Below are positions 50,601 through 59,434 of a stretch of DNA of 64,000 nucleotides, one piece after another. Position 1 is the stretch's first letter. Each line of letters opens with the position of its first letter. Source of the DNA: Chryseobacterium sp. SNU WT5 (GTDB lineage Bacteria > Bacteroidota > Bacteroidia > Flavobacteriales > Weeksellaceae); contig NZ_CP041687.1 of the NCBI RefSeq assembly GCF_007362475.1, forward strand, positions 1,798,001 through 1,862,000, written 5' to 3'. The position numbers were made by a program, and so were the translations under genes. The notes under the pieces were generated by a model. The model saw only the letters and a list, made by a program, of their open reading frames with translations, had not been told where the DNA came from and did no database searches.

Positions 50601-52750
50601 TCTTTAGTAATATCGGTACTGTTCTGAAGCGAGGCATTCACAATTTCATCGGCTTTGAAAAATTGGTATTTTAAAACCCCTTTCTTGATTTCCGGTTTGG
50701 TCTGAATTCGATATTCCGCATTTTTCTCTTTGTGGGACTGGATAATTTTATCCGCTTTACGATGAATTTCATCAATTTGGTCTTTCGAAAAATTTGGGGG
50801 ATTATCAAAAATTTGGGTTTGGAGTTTGAAATACTTCTCAATCTCCTTTTCAATTGCGGGAGATTTGAATTTTACTTCATTAAGTCTGGAAAGAACTTGC
50901 TCAATTTTATCTTTCGTTTCTGCAAGGTCAATTTCTTCTGTTTTAGCGGGAATGGTGTTTTCTAAAGTTTTGCTTTTTGATTCTCCTTTAGGTTGATCAA
51001 CCTCCAAAAACAAATCTTCAAAGAGGTTTCCAATTCTTTCGGTCTGCTTTTTATTTTTGAGTTGCTCAATCCTAGATAAGGCGTCCTCTAAATTTCCATA
51101 GACATAGTTTTCCAACCTCCCAAAACGGTTGGTTTTCTCTCGGGTTTCCCCTAAAATCCTGTCGGGATGTTTTTCAAAATAATTGGAAATATCTGTAGAA
51201 ATTTTCTGGGAATTTTTTTGCAGAATAATAATGTCCGTTCCTACCTGAGTTCCGGCAAAAGCACCATTCGGCAGACGAAAACCTTCCAAAATATCTGCAT
51301 TTTTTAGTTGGGCTTGTCGGTTCAACCAACCCGAAGGAAGCACCATTGCCAAAACTCCATTGGGTTTAAGAGAATCTAAAGACCTTTTGACAAAATAGTC
51401 CTCGTATTTGGAGATTTTGGGTTCTTCTCCCAAACCTTTGTATAATCCGCGATGGTCGCCGTAGGGTGGATTACCGATAACCAAATCGTATTTTTCGGCA
51501 AATTCCTTCTTGTTGCCTTTCTCTTCGATAAACTCGGTTTCAAAGGAGCGGAGATGGATGTGGGCTTCGGGATGAAGGATTTTCGCAATCTTTGCGGTGG
51601 TTTCGTTGATTTCAAAGGCAGTGATATTGGACTTGATTCCCAATTCTTTCACTGCATACAGAAAATTTCCCGTTCCAACGCTGGGTTCCAATACCGAAAT
51701 TTCCTGCCTGTTCTTAAACTGGTCTTTGATTAAATTTCTGACGGCATCTACAATCCTTGAATCGGTGTAGTATTCATCCAAAATACCCCTGCCTTCTTTA
51801 GCTGTTCCGCCACTTTTGAATTGATGACAGATCTCTTTTAAATCCTCGGTAATGTTAAGACTTTCCTTGAGTTTAACTTGCTTATCGCTGGAAACAAAAC
51901 AAGCTGCGGAAACAACTTCCGCAACTTGTTCATTGGTCAGTTTTTGACCTTTATATTTTGAAATAAGAACCCCTAATGCCTCATTGTTTTGAGTAGATGT
52001 TTTTACTATTTCTGCTATTCTATTGGATACATTTCTCCCGGATACGATTCCGCCCAAGGAATGTTCTGCTCCCTCATTTTTTGCAGCATTTTGCGGTTGT
52101 GTTCCGTCAACGGGTCCTCGCTCTGGTTTTCCGACCAGATGCTTCCAGATTGTGTCTTCAAGTCCATTTCCAGTATGGTTGCCGTCCACAGCTTGTCCTC
52201 CAAAGTGATTTCCGTTTTGCTTGGGTTTGCTTGTTTGGTTAGATTCTCCAGAATTTCGTTGAGAAAGTTCGGCTCCCAAGTGCTGAGTGTCGGAAATTCC
52301 TTCGGATTGAGTTCCATCGTCTTCATTTCTTATCGTTTTTTGTTCAACTAAAGTAGTATTTTTCTCTTGAACTTGGAGTTTATTTTTTAAATATTCTTCC
52401 AGGTTTTGGTTCCCATTTTCAGAAATTCCATACAGCAGGCGGATGTCCTTGATATTTTTATTTTGAAATTCATTGAGGATTTTTTGTGTAGACCTATTTC
52501 CGTCATCATCACCGGTTAGACACAGAAATATCTTTCCGTCGTAGTTTTTAAACCGTTCGACAAAGCTTCCAGTATTTTCATTATAATTGAGTGTTACAAG
52601 GGTTCTGCCGTTGTTTTGATTGTTTAGTTTCAAAAGTTCCAAAAACGAATCTTTGTCGTTATCGCTGTTAAAGACAATCAGTTCGTTTTTAGTTCCCTCA
52701 ATAATGGAAATTTCTGAACTAGAATGATTTAAATAGGATGTCTCACTCAC
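47624..52750 (-). CDS. ICE-encoded Toprim - N6-adenine methyltransferase - helicase protein
   Basis: A 1708-residue protein with three modules. Residues ~15-115 look like a Toprim domain (glutamate in SIIEGTKNEL; acidic CLTGDDDGN). Residues ~310-560 form an N6-adenine DNA methyltransferase: DEYYTDSRIVDAV, VLEPSVGTGNF (SAM site) and NPPY at 427-430. Residues ~950-1560 form an SF2/SNF2-like helicase with Walker A in EVGFGKTLSG (near 970-977), DEVH at 1121-1124, LLSATPF, and QVEGRAWRQG from 1447. A coiled coil ends the protein. Such 'N-6 DNA methylase/helicase' proteins are common cargo of Bacteroidota ICEs and recall the phage P1 DarB layout. A role in protecting incoming DNA is inference. Its start overlaps the end of the upstream lipoprotein gene by 8 bases. 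Confidence 0.88.
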   Translation of the reverse strand: MSETSYLNHSSSEISIIEGTKNELIVFNSDNDKDSFLELLKLNNQNNGRTLVTLNYNENTGSFVERFKNYDGKIFLCLTGDDDGNRSTQKILNEFQNKNIKDIRLLYGISENGNQNLEEYLKNKLQVQEKNTTLVEQKTIRNEDDGTQSEGISDTQHLGAELSQRNSGESNQTSKPKQNGNHFGGQAVDGNHTGNGLEDTIWKHLVGKPERGPVDGTQPQNAAKNEGAEHSLGGIVSGRNVSNRIAEIVKTSTQNNEALGVLISKYKGQKLTNEQVAEVVSAACFVSSDKQVKLKESLNITEDLKEICHQFKSGGTAKEGRGILDEYYTDSRIVDAVRNLIKDQFKNRQEISVLEPSVGTGNFLYAVKELGIKSNITAFEINETTAKIAKILHPEAHIHLRSFETEFIEEKGNKKEFAEKYDLVIGNPPYGDHRGLYKGLGEEPKISKYEDYFVKRSLDSLKPNGVLAMVLPSGWLNRQAQLKNADILEGFRLPNGAFAGTQVGTDIIILQKNSQKISTDISNYFEKHPDRILGETREKTNRFGRLENYVYGNLEDALSRIEQLKNKKQTERIGNLFEDLFLEVDQPKGESKSKTLENTIPAKTEEIDLAETKDKIEQVLSRLNEVKFKSPAIEKEIEKYFKLQTQIFDNPPNFSKDQIDEIHRKADKIIQSHKEKNAEYRIQTKPEIKKGVLKYQFFKADEIVNASLQNSTDITKEQIEAFRDTSYDGTLNNHGKHYQFANYMDGNWVHDFYYAEGNIYAKLEQLEIDFKDRFSVGGTENQYEKQKDLLLNVLPKPKTLDEISISPNHEFVHQFDLGSIEKERWNQNTRQTETVTVPYNLAEKFKDFVGTLSSEAFAGSSSWEVRSFVDNENVTGSDKERNALVRERRKVAANDLFQKFLREELSDALRKRFVNDFNRNYNNIYVPDYSKFPLFSKIHLNFKGRELRLTEVQKAGIGRQTTKGVGLLAHEVGFGKTLSGILSMHEAMERANAKRPLIVVPNDSILKQWVETIFETIPEAKVNVLGNLGKDFDLSKFDNKDGEITIVTYEGFNNIGFSENITQNLASKFSYISENELRSVNTISERDFQKELEKEKELVGKMKRGKIYDWEDFGFDHLTYDEVHNANHIVGKVRIKDRRFASDFRNQNQQTSKLGINTWMAAQYIQEKNDGRNVTLLSATPFTNKPLEYYSILSLIANKRLEESGYFNVNTFFETFMEADNDMEIDAKGDVKFKANVRRFKNNSLFQQLLSEFIDIKGEEDNPELVRPNRINKEYKIEQNYLTSEQYEMLNENFTETQKGAILTHILNARLIAISPYLSPYYEGEEPSLEEFIEDSPKLKQTMDLIRQNKNDIPDSGQIIYSELAVSEFPKLREYLVREVGYKPEEVGVITGATSKPNRLKIQDDFNSGKIKVVIGSEAIQEGMNLQENTTDIYMLSLPYNFTSLRQVEGRAWRQGNRNENVRINFMLTNDSIDVFMLQKLQSKQARYLEAMKKGADVLDISDISTQEMKTAIITNPETRANIEIELMKKQIETEKNKFLADSAFVLRKYDSFIKIQEEVTKAQHNYNRILGYSKEEGDNAEYWKNQLPFYQKTIDLTKEKVQEEIDILSQKGVNVTEIEQQTKITEDKIAELDKRLEDLPNVREGLVEKYREEKEMQLKINESRGYLEERMVENSQLFKTNIIRVIDKNFENENVQKIEIQQYGRKR

Positions 52751-53423
52751 TTTTTCTGTTTTTTACGAAGTGGTTGAACTCAAAAATGTCTTTCGCCGTG
52801 TCGTCCCAGTTTTTTCTTGGAAGCAGTTGCAGGCTTACAAAGATGTCGGTCTTTTTATTGTAGGAATCGATGCGCTCCAATCTTCCGCCATAATCCTTTT
52901 CGGCGTGTCTGTAGAGGGAATACGGCAGAATCGTGTCTGTCGGATAGATGTAGAAACGGGTATAGTTCCAAGGCGAATTGATTTCGAAGCGTCTGTATTT
53001 TTTCTTGAATAACACCGTGTCGGAGAGTTTCCGCCTGTTATTATAGTTCGGAATCATTTCTTTTGAGAATATGGCGCCGTCCTTCTTGTTCCAAACCAAT
53101 GCGGGTTTTTGTTTTTCAAGAATATCGGAAAGTATGATGTTGCCGTTTTCAGCATCCAATGGATAGCAGAAAGAATCTCTCACGAGATAGGCATTTTGAT
53201 TCATTTCGGGAAAGGTGTGGTTTGGAACCAGTTCGATAATTTGGTTTTCCGAATAACTCATTTTCGAGATGTGGAAACTCTGCATCTTGTCCAATCCTCT
53301 GGAGGCATCAAAATAGACATTGGTAATGAGGTCGATTCCGCCTTTTTCGGATTTGATTTCCTTGTGGCAGGAATTTAGGATAAATACTGAAACGAAAACT
53401 AAAAATATGGATTTGATGTTCAT
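52743..53423 (-). CDS. ICE lipoprotein of unknown function
   Basis: A 226-residue protein with a lipoprotein signal peptide (FVSVFILNSC). The mature part is polar and I recognise no domain; TRFYIYPTDTILPYSLYRH is a representative stretch. It overlaps the start of the methylase-helicase gene, so the two are co-transcribed. Possible roles are entry exclusion or cell-surface attachment, but nothing in the sequence shows this. Confidence 0.65.
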   Translation of the reverse strand: MNIKSIFLVFVSVFILNSCHKEIKSEKGGIDLITNVYFDASRGLDKMQSFHISKMSYSENQIIELVPNHTFPEMNQNAYLVRDSFCYPLDAENGNIILSDILEKQKPALVWNKKDGAIFSKEMIPNYNNRRKLSDTVLFKKKYRRFEINSPWNYTRFYIYPTDTILPYSLYRHAEKDYGGRLERIDSYNKKTDIFVSLQLLPRKNWDDTAKDIFEFNHFVKNRKSE

Positions 53424-53436
53424 AATGATTACATTT

Positions 53437-53472
53437 TAAAAAAAGCGGCAAATCAAAATTTGACTTACCGCC
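53437..53472 (-). terminator. Minus-strand terminator between JAB-protein gene and lipoprotein gene
   Basis: Read on the minus strand, ggcggtaagtcaaa pairs with tttgatttgccgc around a short centre and is followed by seven T. It divides the ICE genes into two transcripts. Confidence 0.75.
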
Positions 53473-53498
53473 TTCGGATAATAGTCAGGTATTATTTA

Positions 53499-55871
53499 TT
53501 ATCGTTTGATGCTCTGTTCCTTCACATGGGCTTTCTCCTGTTTTTCTTCATTTTCCATTCCCTGCAAAGGTTTGTTGGTGTTGATGCGGTTCATGTCGTT
53601 GTCGTAAAGGTTCAGGTTCTTGTATTGCGGATTGAGCACTGCTTTTCCTTCCACCACCTTGTCGTCCATTTCAAATTTCACTTTCACCACATTTCCTTTT
53701 TCAAGTGACTTGATGGTGTTATCCCTGTATTCCGGCTTTTCGAAAACGAGGTTGGCTTTTTCCACGATTTTGTCGGTATCGACACCGTAGTTTTTGTAGA
53801 AATTCTGGAACATATAGTTTCCTTTCTCCGTCTTTGGCTCCTCAAAGTTGAACTGCACGAAGGCGGTTTCCGACTGGTCGCTTTTGGGGTTGTGGAACTC
53901 GATTTTCACGCTCCGTCCCTCCAAAAGATTTACGGCTTCTTTTGCGGTAAAGGTATTTTCTCTGTTTACCGAAAAATTGTGGGTGATTTCTTCGCCTTTC
54001 TCGTTCTTCAATTTGGCGTCGTAAGAGTTGAGGAAAACACCACCCGTTTCCGTCTTGTTGAATTTCAAGGCAAAATCAACCTTGTTTCCGGGCAGTGCCT
54101 TGTCCGAGGAAGTTTTGATTTCGAATTGCTGGTTTTTGGACTTGATGCCTTTTTCCAATTCTTTGTGAAGTTTTTCGTCTTCGCCGAAACCGAGGTATTT
54201 AAGCTGATTTTTTAGATAATCTACCTGGTTGAATTCTTTTTGTGTTTCCATAATGTTTGGGGTTTGATTGTTAAAATATTCTTTGTTTTTATTGAGGTGT
54301 TGTGTTAAGTCATCTCCGTTCATTTTGGCGTAATCTTTTATAGAAGGCTCTCCAATGATGTCGTCTATCGAAAATCCTGACCTTGTGGCATCCATTTCTT
54401 CTTTAAATCTCGAATGAAAATTACTTTGGCTGAATAAATTGCTCCGTTTTTTCTCATCGGGAAGAAAAAGACTTTTAAGGGAATCGATGATTTTTTCTGT
54501 TTCCTCATTTCCCTCGTAGGTAAGCAGTTCTCCGCCAACGAATAGCAAAACATGGTCTTCCGGCTTTCGATACAGCTGGATTTTTGAGGCAATCTGGCTG
54601 TAGTTCACTTTGTCGTCTTCCGTCAAGGAGATTTCAAATTCGTGCTTGGTATGACCTTCGGAATCGTCAATAAACAGTTTGACGTAATCCTTTTGTGGTG
54701 GTTCTTCCATATTTCTAAAATTTTTAGAGTAACTATTATTTAGGTTGTTTTCCGATACGCCGACAATGGGTTCCGCATTCAGATGGTTCTTGCTGAATTT
54801 GTCCAAAAGGTGGTCATAGACGTTGATTTTGGTCTTTTCGTAAAGGGAGTGGTAGTTTCCGCTTTCCAATAAAATCGCATCCAAAGCCGTGAACCCCATC
54901 AGTTCGAGTTTGTCGCGGTATTCCTTGTACATCTGCTCGTTTACATTGTTTCCATAAAGGATGACACCCGTTCCGGCGTGAATCGTCATCAGTTCGGTCA
55001 GTTTCTCGAACTGTCGATGCTGCGGAAGAATGAATTTCCCAACGATGTCGTTCGCATTGTTCAGGATGATGGCTTCCGTCTTGTCGGACAGTCCAAACTT
55101 TTGGCTTGAAATGTAGGCGGCGGAATCTTCGGGACTGTTGATTTTGAACGGCTGATAATTGGCGGCAAAAATCTGCTTGTTAAAGGAAAAGGTGCTGACT
55201 TTTCCCTGCTGTTGATTTTGCTCGGAAAGTTCCAGAACACGGTCGCTTCCCAAATCTCCGTTGAATACCAAATATTTCCCCGAACGCAGATTGATGACGA
55301 TGCCGTCTTCCACCTTTATTCCTGTATGGTCGAAAATTTCGTGCAGTCTTTGCAACATGAGTCGGTCATGTTTGCTCGAAATCAGTTGTCCGCTCGGATG
55401 GTTGTGGACGAGCGTGATGCTTTCGGGCTGCATTTTGAAGACGTTTCCCGTCAACAACCGTAAATCCACAACGGTGGAAGTAATTCCGCCTGTCGAAAGA
55501 TGTTGAACGAGATAACTGTCGTCCTTGAATTTGTAGAGTGCAAAGGTGTGTTCCACCGCCTCGTCTTCAAGCGCACGGAAAAGCCAAGCCACATCGTTCA
55601 CATCAGAAATTTTGGTTCCCGCCATGAATGAAAGACTTTTGTTTTCCGAAAACTGCCGCTCTACGAGCGCAAAGTCATTGGCGTAACCTTGATTGTCCTT
55701 TTCCCGTAGGATGGCGGAATTTGGGTCAGCATCATTTCTCCCACTGAAGAGTTTGTACGGTAATATTTCGCCCGCCGACGTTTTGAGATATTGCGTATCC
55801 TCGTCCGTCGGAAATTGGAAATTCGTGTTCGGTCCATATTTGCTCTGGTAATTGATCGTTTCTGTTTCCAT
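53499..55871 (-). CDS. ICE protein with RadC-like JAB/MPN domain
   Basis: A 790-residue protein. The N-terminal ~220 residues contain a JAB/MPN metalloprotease-like core related to RadC, with the metal motif HNHPSG at 156-161 followed by SSKHD. The middle is of unknown fold (about 230-560). The C-terminal ~200 residues are charged and repetitive (NPQYKNLNLYDNDMNRINTN) and look like the accessory DUF3945-type regions seen in Bacteroidota ICE proteins; this last point is weak. A role in DNA processing after transfer is possible. It follows the next gene upstream by 12 bp. Confidence 0.72.
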   Translation of the reverse strand: METETINYQSKYGPNTNFQFPTDEDTQYLKTSAGEILPYKLFSGRNDADPNSAILREKDNQGYANDFALVERQFSENKSLSFMAGTKISDVNDVAWLFRALEDEAVEHTFALYKFKDDSYLVQHLSTGGITSTVVDLRLLTGNVFKMQPESITLVHNHPSGQLISSKHDRLMLQRLHEIFDHTGIKVEDGIVINLRSGKYLVFNGDLGSDRVLELSEQNQQQGKVSTFSFNKQIFAANYQPFKINSPEDSAAYISSQKFGLSDKTEAIILNNANDIVGKFILPQHRQFEKLTELMTIHAGTGVILYGNNVNEQMYKEYRDKLELMGFTALDAILLESGNYHSLYEKTKINVYDHLLDKFSKNHLNAEPIVGVSENNLNNSYSKNFRNMEEPPQKDYVKLFIDDSEGHTKHEFEISLTEDDKVNYSQIASKIQLYRKPEDHVLLFVGGELLTYEGNEETEKIIDSLKSLFLPDEKKRSNLFSQSNFHSRFKEEMDATRSGFSIDDIIGEPSIKDYAKMNGDDLTQHLNKNKEYFNNQTPNIMETQKEFNQVDYLKNQLKYLGFGEDEKLHKELEKGIKSKNQQFEIKTSSDKALPGNKVDFALKFNKTETGGVFLNSYDAKLKNEKGEEITHNFSVNRENTFTAKEAVNLLEGRSVKIEFHNPKSDQSETAFVQFNFEEPKTEKGNYMFQNFYKNYGVDTDKIVEKANLVFEKPEYRDNTIKSLEKGNVVKVKFEMDDKVVEGKAVLNPQYKNLNLYDNDMNRINTNKPLQGMENEEKQEKAHVKEQSIKR

Positions 55872-55883
55872 CTTTTCAAAAAT

Positions 55884-56606
55884 TTATCTGCGGAATCCAC
55901 GGCGTTTTTCCTGTTCCTGTTCGATTTCCTGTTCGATTTCTTCTTCCTGCTCTTCCCGGTTTCTGTTCGCGTCTTCGTACCTATCCCTGTCATTGACGTT
56001 CAGGTCAATTTCGGAATTGCCACCTTTTGAAATCTGCTTCTCATCGGGTGAGATGCTGTTTACGGTGTTGATTTCTCTGGAAACGATGTTCAAGTCGTTG
56101 GAAATTTCCTTGGCGATTTCGGGATATTGGTCGATTTTATCCATCAGGAAATTTTTCAGTTTCTGAAGTTCGTTTTTGTAGCGGTTCATTTCCGCGACAT
56201 CCTTCTTGTCGGCAATGATTGCGGTGAGTTCGGTGGCATTTTTAATGAGGTCGAACTCGGCGACGATGTTGTTTTCCTTGTCGTAGATGAATGCCTTTTT
56301 TTCAAGCGAAAGTTTCTTCTCATTTTTGTTTGAAAGGTCTTGAATAGTGGAATACTCAATTCCATCCTTGCTGTTTCTGAGGATTTCGGAGATGCTTTTA
56401 TCCCGCTCCAGAAAGATGACTTTCAGTCGGGTGTTGTTTTCCGTGAGTTGGAAAGTTGCCCTGTTTTTGTCGTTGTCTGCGACAATCGTGTAGCCCTGCA
56501 GAAATTTTTGGATGTCGTCCGCTTTCAGTTTTTTTGAAAATGACAAATCTTCATTGATGATTCCGAACTTTTTAAGTTCTTCGGTAGGTAGGTTTTCAGT
56601 TTGCAT
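55884..56606 (-). CDS. ICE accessory protein, DUF4099-like
   Basis: A 240-residue cytoplasmic protein. The N-terminal segment LPTEELKKFGIINEDLSFSKKL followed by ADDIQKFLQGY recalls DUF4099 proteins of conjugative elements. A coiled-coil region and a strongly Glu/Arg-rich tail (REEQEEEIEQEIEQEQEKRR) follow. I do not know its function. It overlaps the M23 peptidase gene end by 11 bases. Confidence 0.55.
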   Translation of the reverse strand: MQTENLPTEELKKFGIINEDLSFSKKLKADDIQKFLQGYTIVADNDKNRATFQLTENNTRLKVIFLERDKSISEILRNSKDGIEYSTIQDLSNKNEKKLSLEKKAFIYDKENNIVAEFDLIKNATELTAIIADKKDVAEMNRYKNELQKLKNFLMDKIDQYPEIAKEISNDLNIVSREINTVNSISPDEKQISKGGNSEIDLNVNDRDRYEDANRNREEQEEEIEQEIEQEQEKRRGFRR

Positions 56607-57444
56607 AGTAGGTTGCTATTAAATTGTTTGCTTTGTTTAGGTCGTTTAAGAAATGGTAGGGATTGATGCTTTGTCCAAACTCCTTTACTGCAAAATGCAG
56701 GTGCGGTCCGGTAGAGTTCCCTGTGTTTCCACTTTTCCCGATGATGAAGCCCGCCCTGACTTTTTCTCCGACTTTGTAGTAGATTTCGGAGAGGTGGAGA
56801 TAGGAGGTTTCAAATCGGTTGAAATGTTTGATTTTGATGTAGTTTCCACCGCCTTTGGAATCCCAACCTGCTTCGGTAATGATTCCATCAAGCACGGCGT
56901 GAACATCTTCGTAGTTGGCTTTGAGGTCAATTCCGTTGTGCATTTTTGCAGTGCCGAAAATTGGATGCATCCTTGTTCCGTAAGGCGAAGTCACGCTAAT
57001 TCTATTGCGCAAAGGCATTGAGATATTTTTCCGTAAACCTTCAAAGGTGGTTTCAAAATCCTTTTCCTGCTTTTTTTCGGGTTGAAAATTTTGCATCAGT
57101 TCAAATAGTGAATCTTTCATCTTTTTGTAGTCCACGTTACTTTGATTGTTTCCATTATGGTAGTTTTTAAGCATCGTCTTTAGAGAGTCGATTTGACTCG
57201 TTAACATCTTCATTGAACTTTCGGTTTCGTTTTTCAGTTCCGATTTTGGGGTGATGTTGAAGATTTCTTTCCACGATTTTTTCTCCTTTTTTTGGTTGGA
57301 ATTCTCCTCTTTTGGGGTTTCCATAATTTTAAAGTCTTCCGTTTTGTGTGGTTTTGTCGGCATCAGCGTATTGAATTGAGCCATGGAATAACCGCCTGTT
57401 AAAAGGAGAATTGTTAATGTTATTATTGTCGTTCTATTTTTCAT
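56596..57444 (-). CDS. M23 family metallopeptidase (ICE cell-wall hydrolase)
   Basis: About 282 residues with a signal peptide (ends YSMAQ), a coiled-coil linker, and a C-terminal LytM/M23 zinc peptidase domain. Zinc and catalytic motifs are visible: the SPYGTRMHPIFGTAKMHNGI start with H and D ligands (MHNGIDL) and GPHLHFAV. It should cut peptide cross-links to let the transfer channel pass the cell wall. The ATG at 57444 (MKNRTTIITL) is preferred; the upstream ATG at 57459 is also in frame. Either start overlaps the end of the coupling-protein gene. Confidence 0.88.
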   Translation of the reverse strand: MKNRTTIITLTILLLTGGYSMAQFNTLMPTKPHKTEDFKIMETPKEENSNQKKEKKSWKEIFNITPKSELKNETESSMKMLTSQIDSLKTMLKNYHNGNNQSNVDYKKMKDSLFELMQNFQPEKKQEKDFETTFEGLRKNISMPLRNRISVTSPYGTRMHPIFGTAKMHNGIDLKANYEDVHAVLDGIITEAGWDSKGGGNYIKIKHFNRFETSYLHLSEIYYKVGEKVRAGFIIGKSGNTGNSTGPHLHFAVKEFGQSINPYHFLNDLNKANNLIATYYAN

Positions 57445-59428
57445 TTTTAGTAAATTCATTTACGATTAATTCAACCTCCTTATTGATTTTTCTGAAGTTG
57501 GTCATCAGGACATCGTTTTTCCTATTGTTTCCCATTTTGTCGACAAATGAGTAATAGGAAGGCATTTTCACATAGTTGTGTTCTTCCTGTTTGATGGCCT
57601 TCATATCCAAATTGATTTTGCCGTTCATCGCCGAAGTTTTGTATTCCTCGGTGTCGTTTTCCTCGCCCTGAGCAATCATTCCGACCATTTCGCCAGTTTT
57701 GAGCGTCGCAATTTTTCCTGCAGGAATCATAAAGTCCATTTTCTCGTTGATGCTGGTCGTCGTTCCTTGTTGGGAGATGGATTGGGAATAGGATTTTTGC
57801 TTGATTTTTCCGAACAGTTTCTCCAGCCATTCCAGAGTATTTTTGTCCCTTGCGGAACCTGAAAGGATATTTCCAACAATGGCGGAAATGGTGTCGGCAA
57901 CTTCTTTTTTGTAAAACTGTCGGAGTTGTGGGATTTCCTGAAGTCCCAATAAGACCGCCACTTTGTTGCTCCTTGCGGTCGCCACCACGTTGTCGATTTT
58001 ATGTATGTAGATGGTGGGAAACTCGTCAGCAATAATTCCTCCCGGCAAATTGTGTTTGGAGTTGATGAGTCGTAAAGTCCTGTTTAAAACCGATGAATAA
58101 AGGGCGGAATTGATGTCCTGCGTTCCTGGATCGGATGCCAAAATCAGGATGGAAGGATTCTCCCTGTTCGTAATTTTTAGTTCCACTTCGTCGCCCGAAA
58201 ACACCCAGAAACTTTCCTTGGTCGCCAATCGTGAGAGAAATATCTTCAAGGTTCCGACCTGTCCCTCCAACTGGTCAAATGCCTTGTTTTCATACGCCGT
58301 CTTAAAGGGAGAAAGCAGTGAGAATATTTCCTCGTTGGTAAAAAGTGTGTCAAAAATCTCCTTGTAACTTCGGTTCATAAAGGACAGGATATGTGGTAAA
58401 TCCGAATATTTTCCGTCCTCGTAGGTGGCAAAAAAGTAGATACTCGACGAAAGAAAGTTGATGGCAGATTGGGTGAAAAAAGCATCGGAGCCGCCTCCCG
58501 AACTTGAACCTCCCTTTTGGAGCGACGATACCATTGACTCCGCCATTTCCTGTGCTTCCGCCAAGGTTTGGATGTATTCTTTTTTCAATGGATTTACCCT
58601 TTTGGATTTTTCTACCTCGTTCAGATTGATGACATGAAAATCGTATTCATACCCTGAATCTTTGCTTTTCTTCAACAGATAATGGTAGTAGGCAATCTGC
58701 GCCAAATCGGGAAACTTGAAATCGTAAATACACAGGCAGAAGCCTTTCGCTATCATTTGCCTGATTGCGGGATTGATGATTCCGAAAGACTTTCCACTTC
58801 CAGGCGTTCCAATCACCATCGTCCCACGAAATGGATTGATATTGACCCATCCCTTGTTGATTTTTTTACTGTATCTGAAGAGATATGGGATATTGATCGA
58901 GGTGTCCGTTTCTACCAGTTCCTGATTTTGGGCAAAACTTTCTTCCTCTACATTCCATCGGTCTTTTCCCATTTTTTGTTGCATGAGTTTTGAGATGGCG
59001 TCTGCTCCCATTTGAAGGATTACTGCACCCAAAAAAGACAATACGGCATAGATGACCTGATAAAGATTCAGTGCAGGAAAAATTTTAGGGAGTTTGGAGT
59101 TTCCTGCCTCGTTTTGCCAAACGAGTGAAGAAAAAATCATCAACAAGCCCAATATCATGGGGATTACGATTTCCGTGGCGATGTTCAAATCCTTTTTCTT
59201 CTTCGCCTTTGTCCCGACAGCAACCAATCCAATCAGAATCAGGGTCGCAAACTTTGCGTTGATGGGTGGGTAAAAGAAACTCATCTTCGAGAAATTTTTC
59301 AATAGATTTGAAACTATAGGAATATCTGCATCGAGGTAGAAAAGCGACGCACAATCCAATGCCACGACCGCATAAACCGCCTTCTGAAGGAATCCGTAAA
59401 TCTTAATTTGGTGTTGTTGTTCCTGCAT
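57434..59428 (-). CDS. VirD4/TraG-type coupling protein (conjugative ATPase)
   Basis: A 664-residue inner-membrane ATPase that brings the relaxosome DNA to the transfer channel. N-terminal membrane helices (about residues 10-160) are followed by the cytoplasmic ATPase with Walker A GTPGSGKS at 207-214, the IYDFKFPDLAQIA segment, and Walker B in GGIIADEFPTIYI. In CTnDOT-like elements this role is held by MobC. It is placed between traN and the accessory genes. Names vary between elements, so I give no symbol. Confidence 0.88.
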   Translation of the reverse strand: MQEQQHQIKIYGFLQKAVYAVVALDCASLFYLDADIPIVSNLLKNFSKMSFFYPPINAKFATLILIGLVAVGTKAKKKKDLNIATEIVIPMILGLLMIFSSLVWQNEAGNSKLPKIFPALNLYQVIYAVLSFLGAVILQMGADAISKLMQQKMGKDRWNVEEESFAQNQELVETDTSINIPYLFRYSKKINKGWVNINPFRGTMVIGTPGSGKSFGIINPAIRQMIAKGFCLCIYDFKFPDLAQIAYYHYLLKKSKDSGYEYDFHVINLNEVEKSKRVNPLKKEYIQTLAEAQEMAESMVSSLQKGGSSSGGGSDAFFTQSAINFLSSSIYFFATYEDGKYSDLPHILSFMNRSYKEIFDTLFTNEEIFSLLSPFKTAYENKAFDQLEGQVGTLKIFLSRLATKESFWVFSGDEVELKITNRENPSILILASDPGTQDINSALYSSVLNRTLRLINSKHNLPGGIIADEFPTIYIHKIDNVVATARSNKVAVLLGLQEIPQLRQFYKKEVADTISAIVGNILSGSARDKNTLEWLEKLFGKIKQKSYSQSISQQGTTTSINEKMDFMIPAGKIATLKTGEMVGMIAQGEENDTEEYKTSAMNGKINLDMKAIKQEEHNYVKMPSYYSFVDKMGNNRKNDVLMTNFRKINKEVELIVNEFTKNEK

Positions 59429-59434
59429 TACTTC

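Noticed and set aside
49608-52351. Long plus-strand frames opposite the methylase-helicase gene
   Set aside because: They are antisense shadows; the minus-strand protein has clear motifs along the whole stretch.
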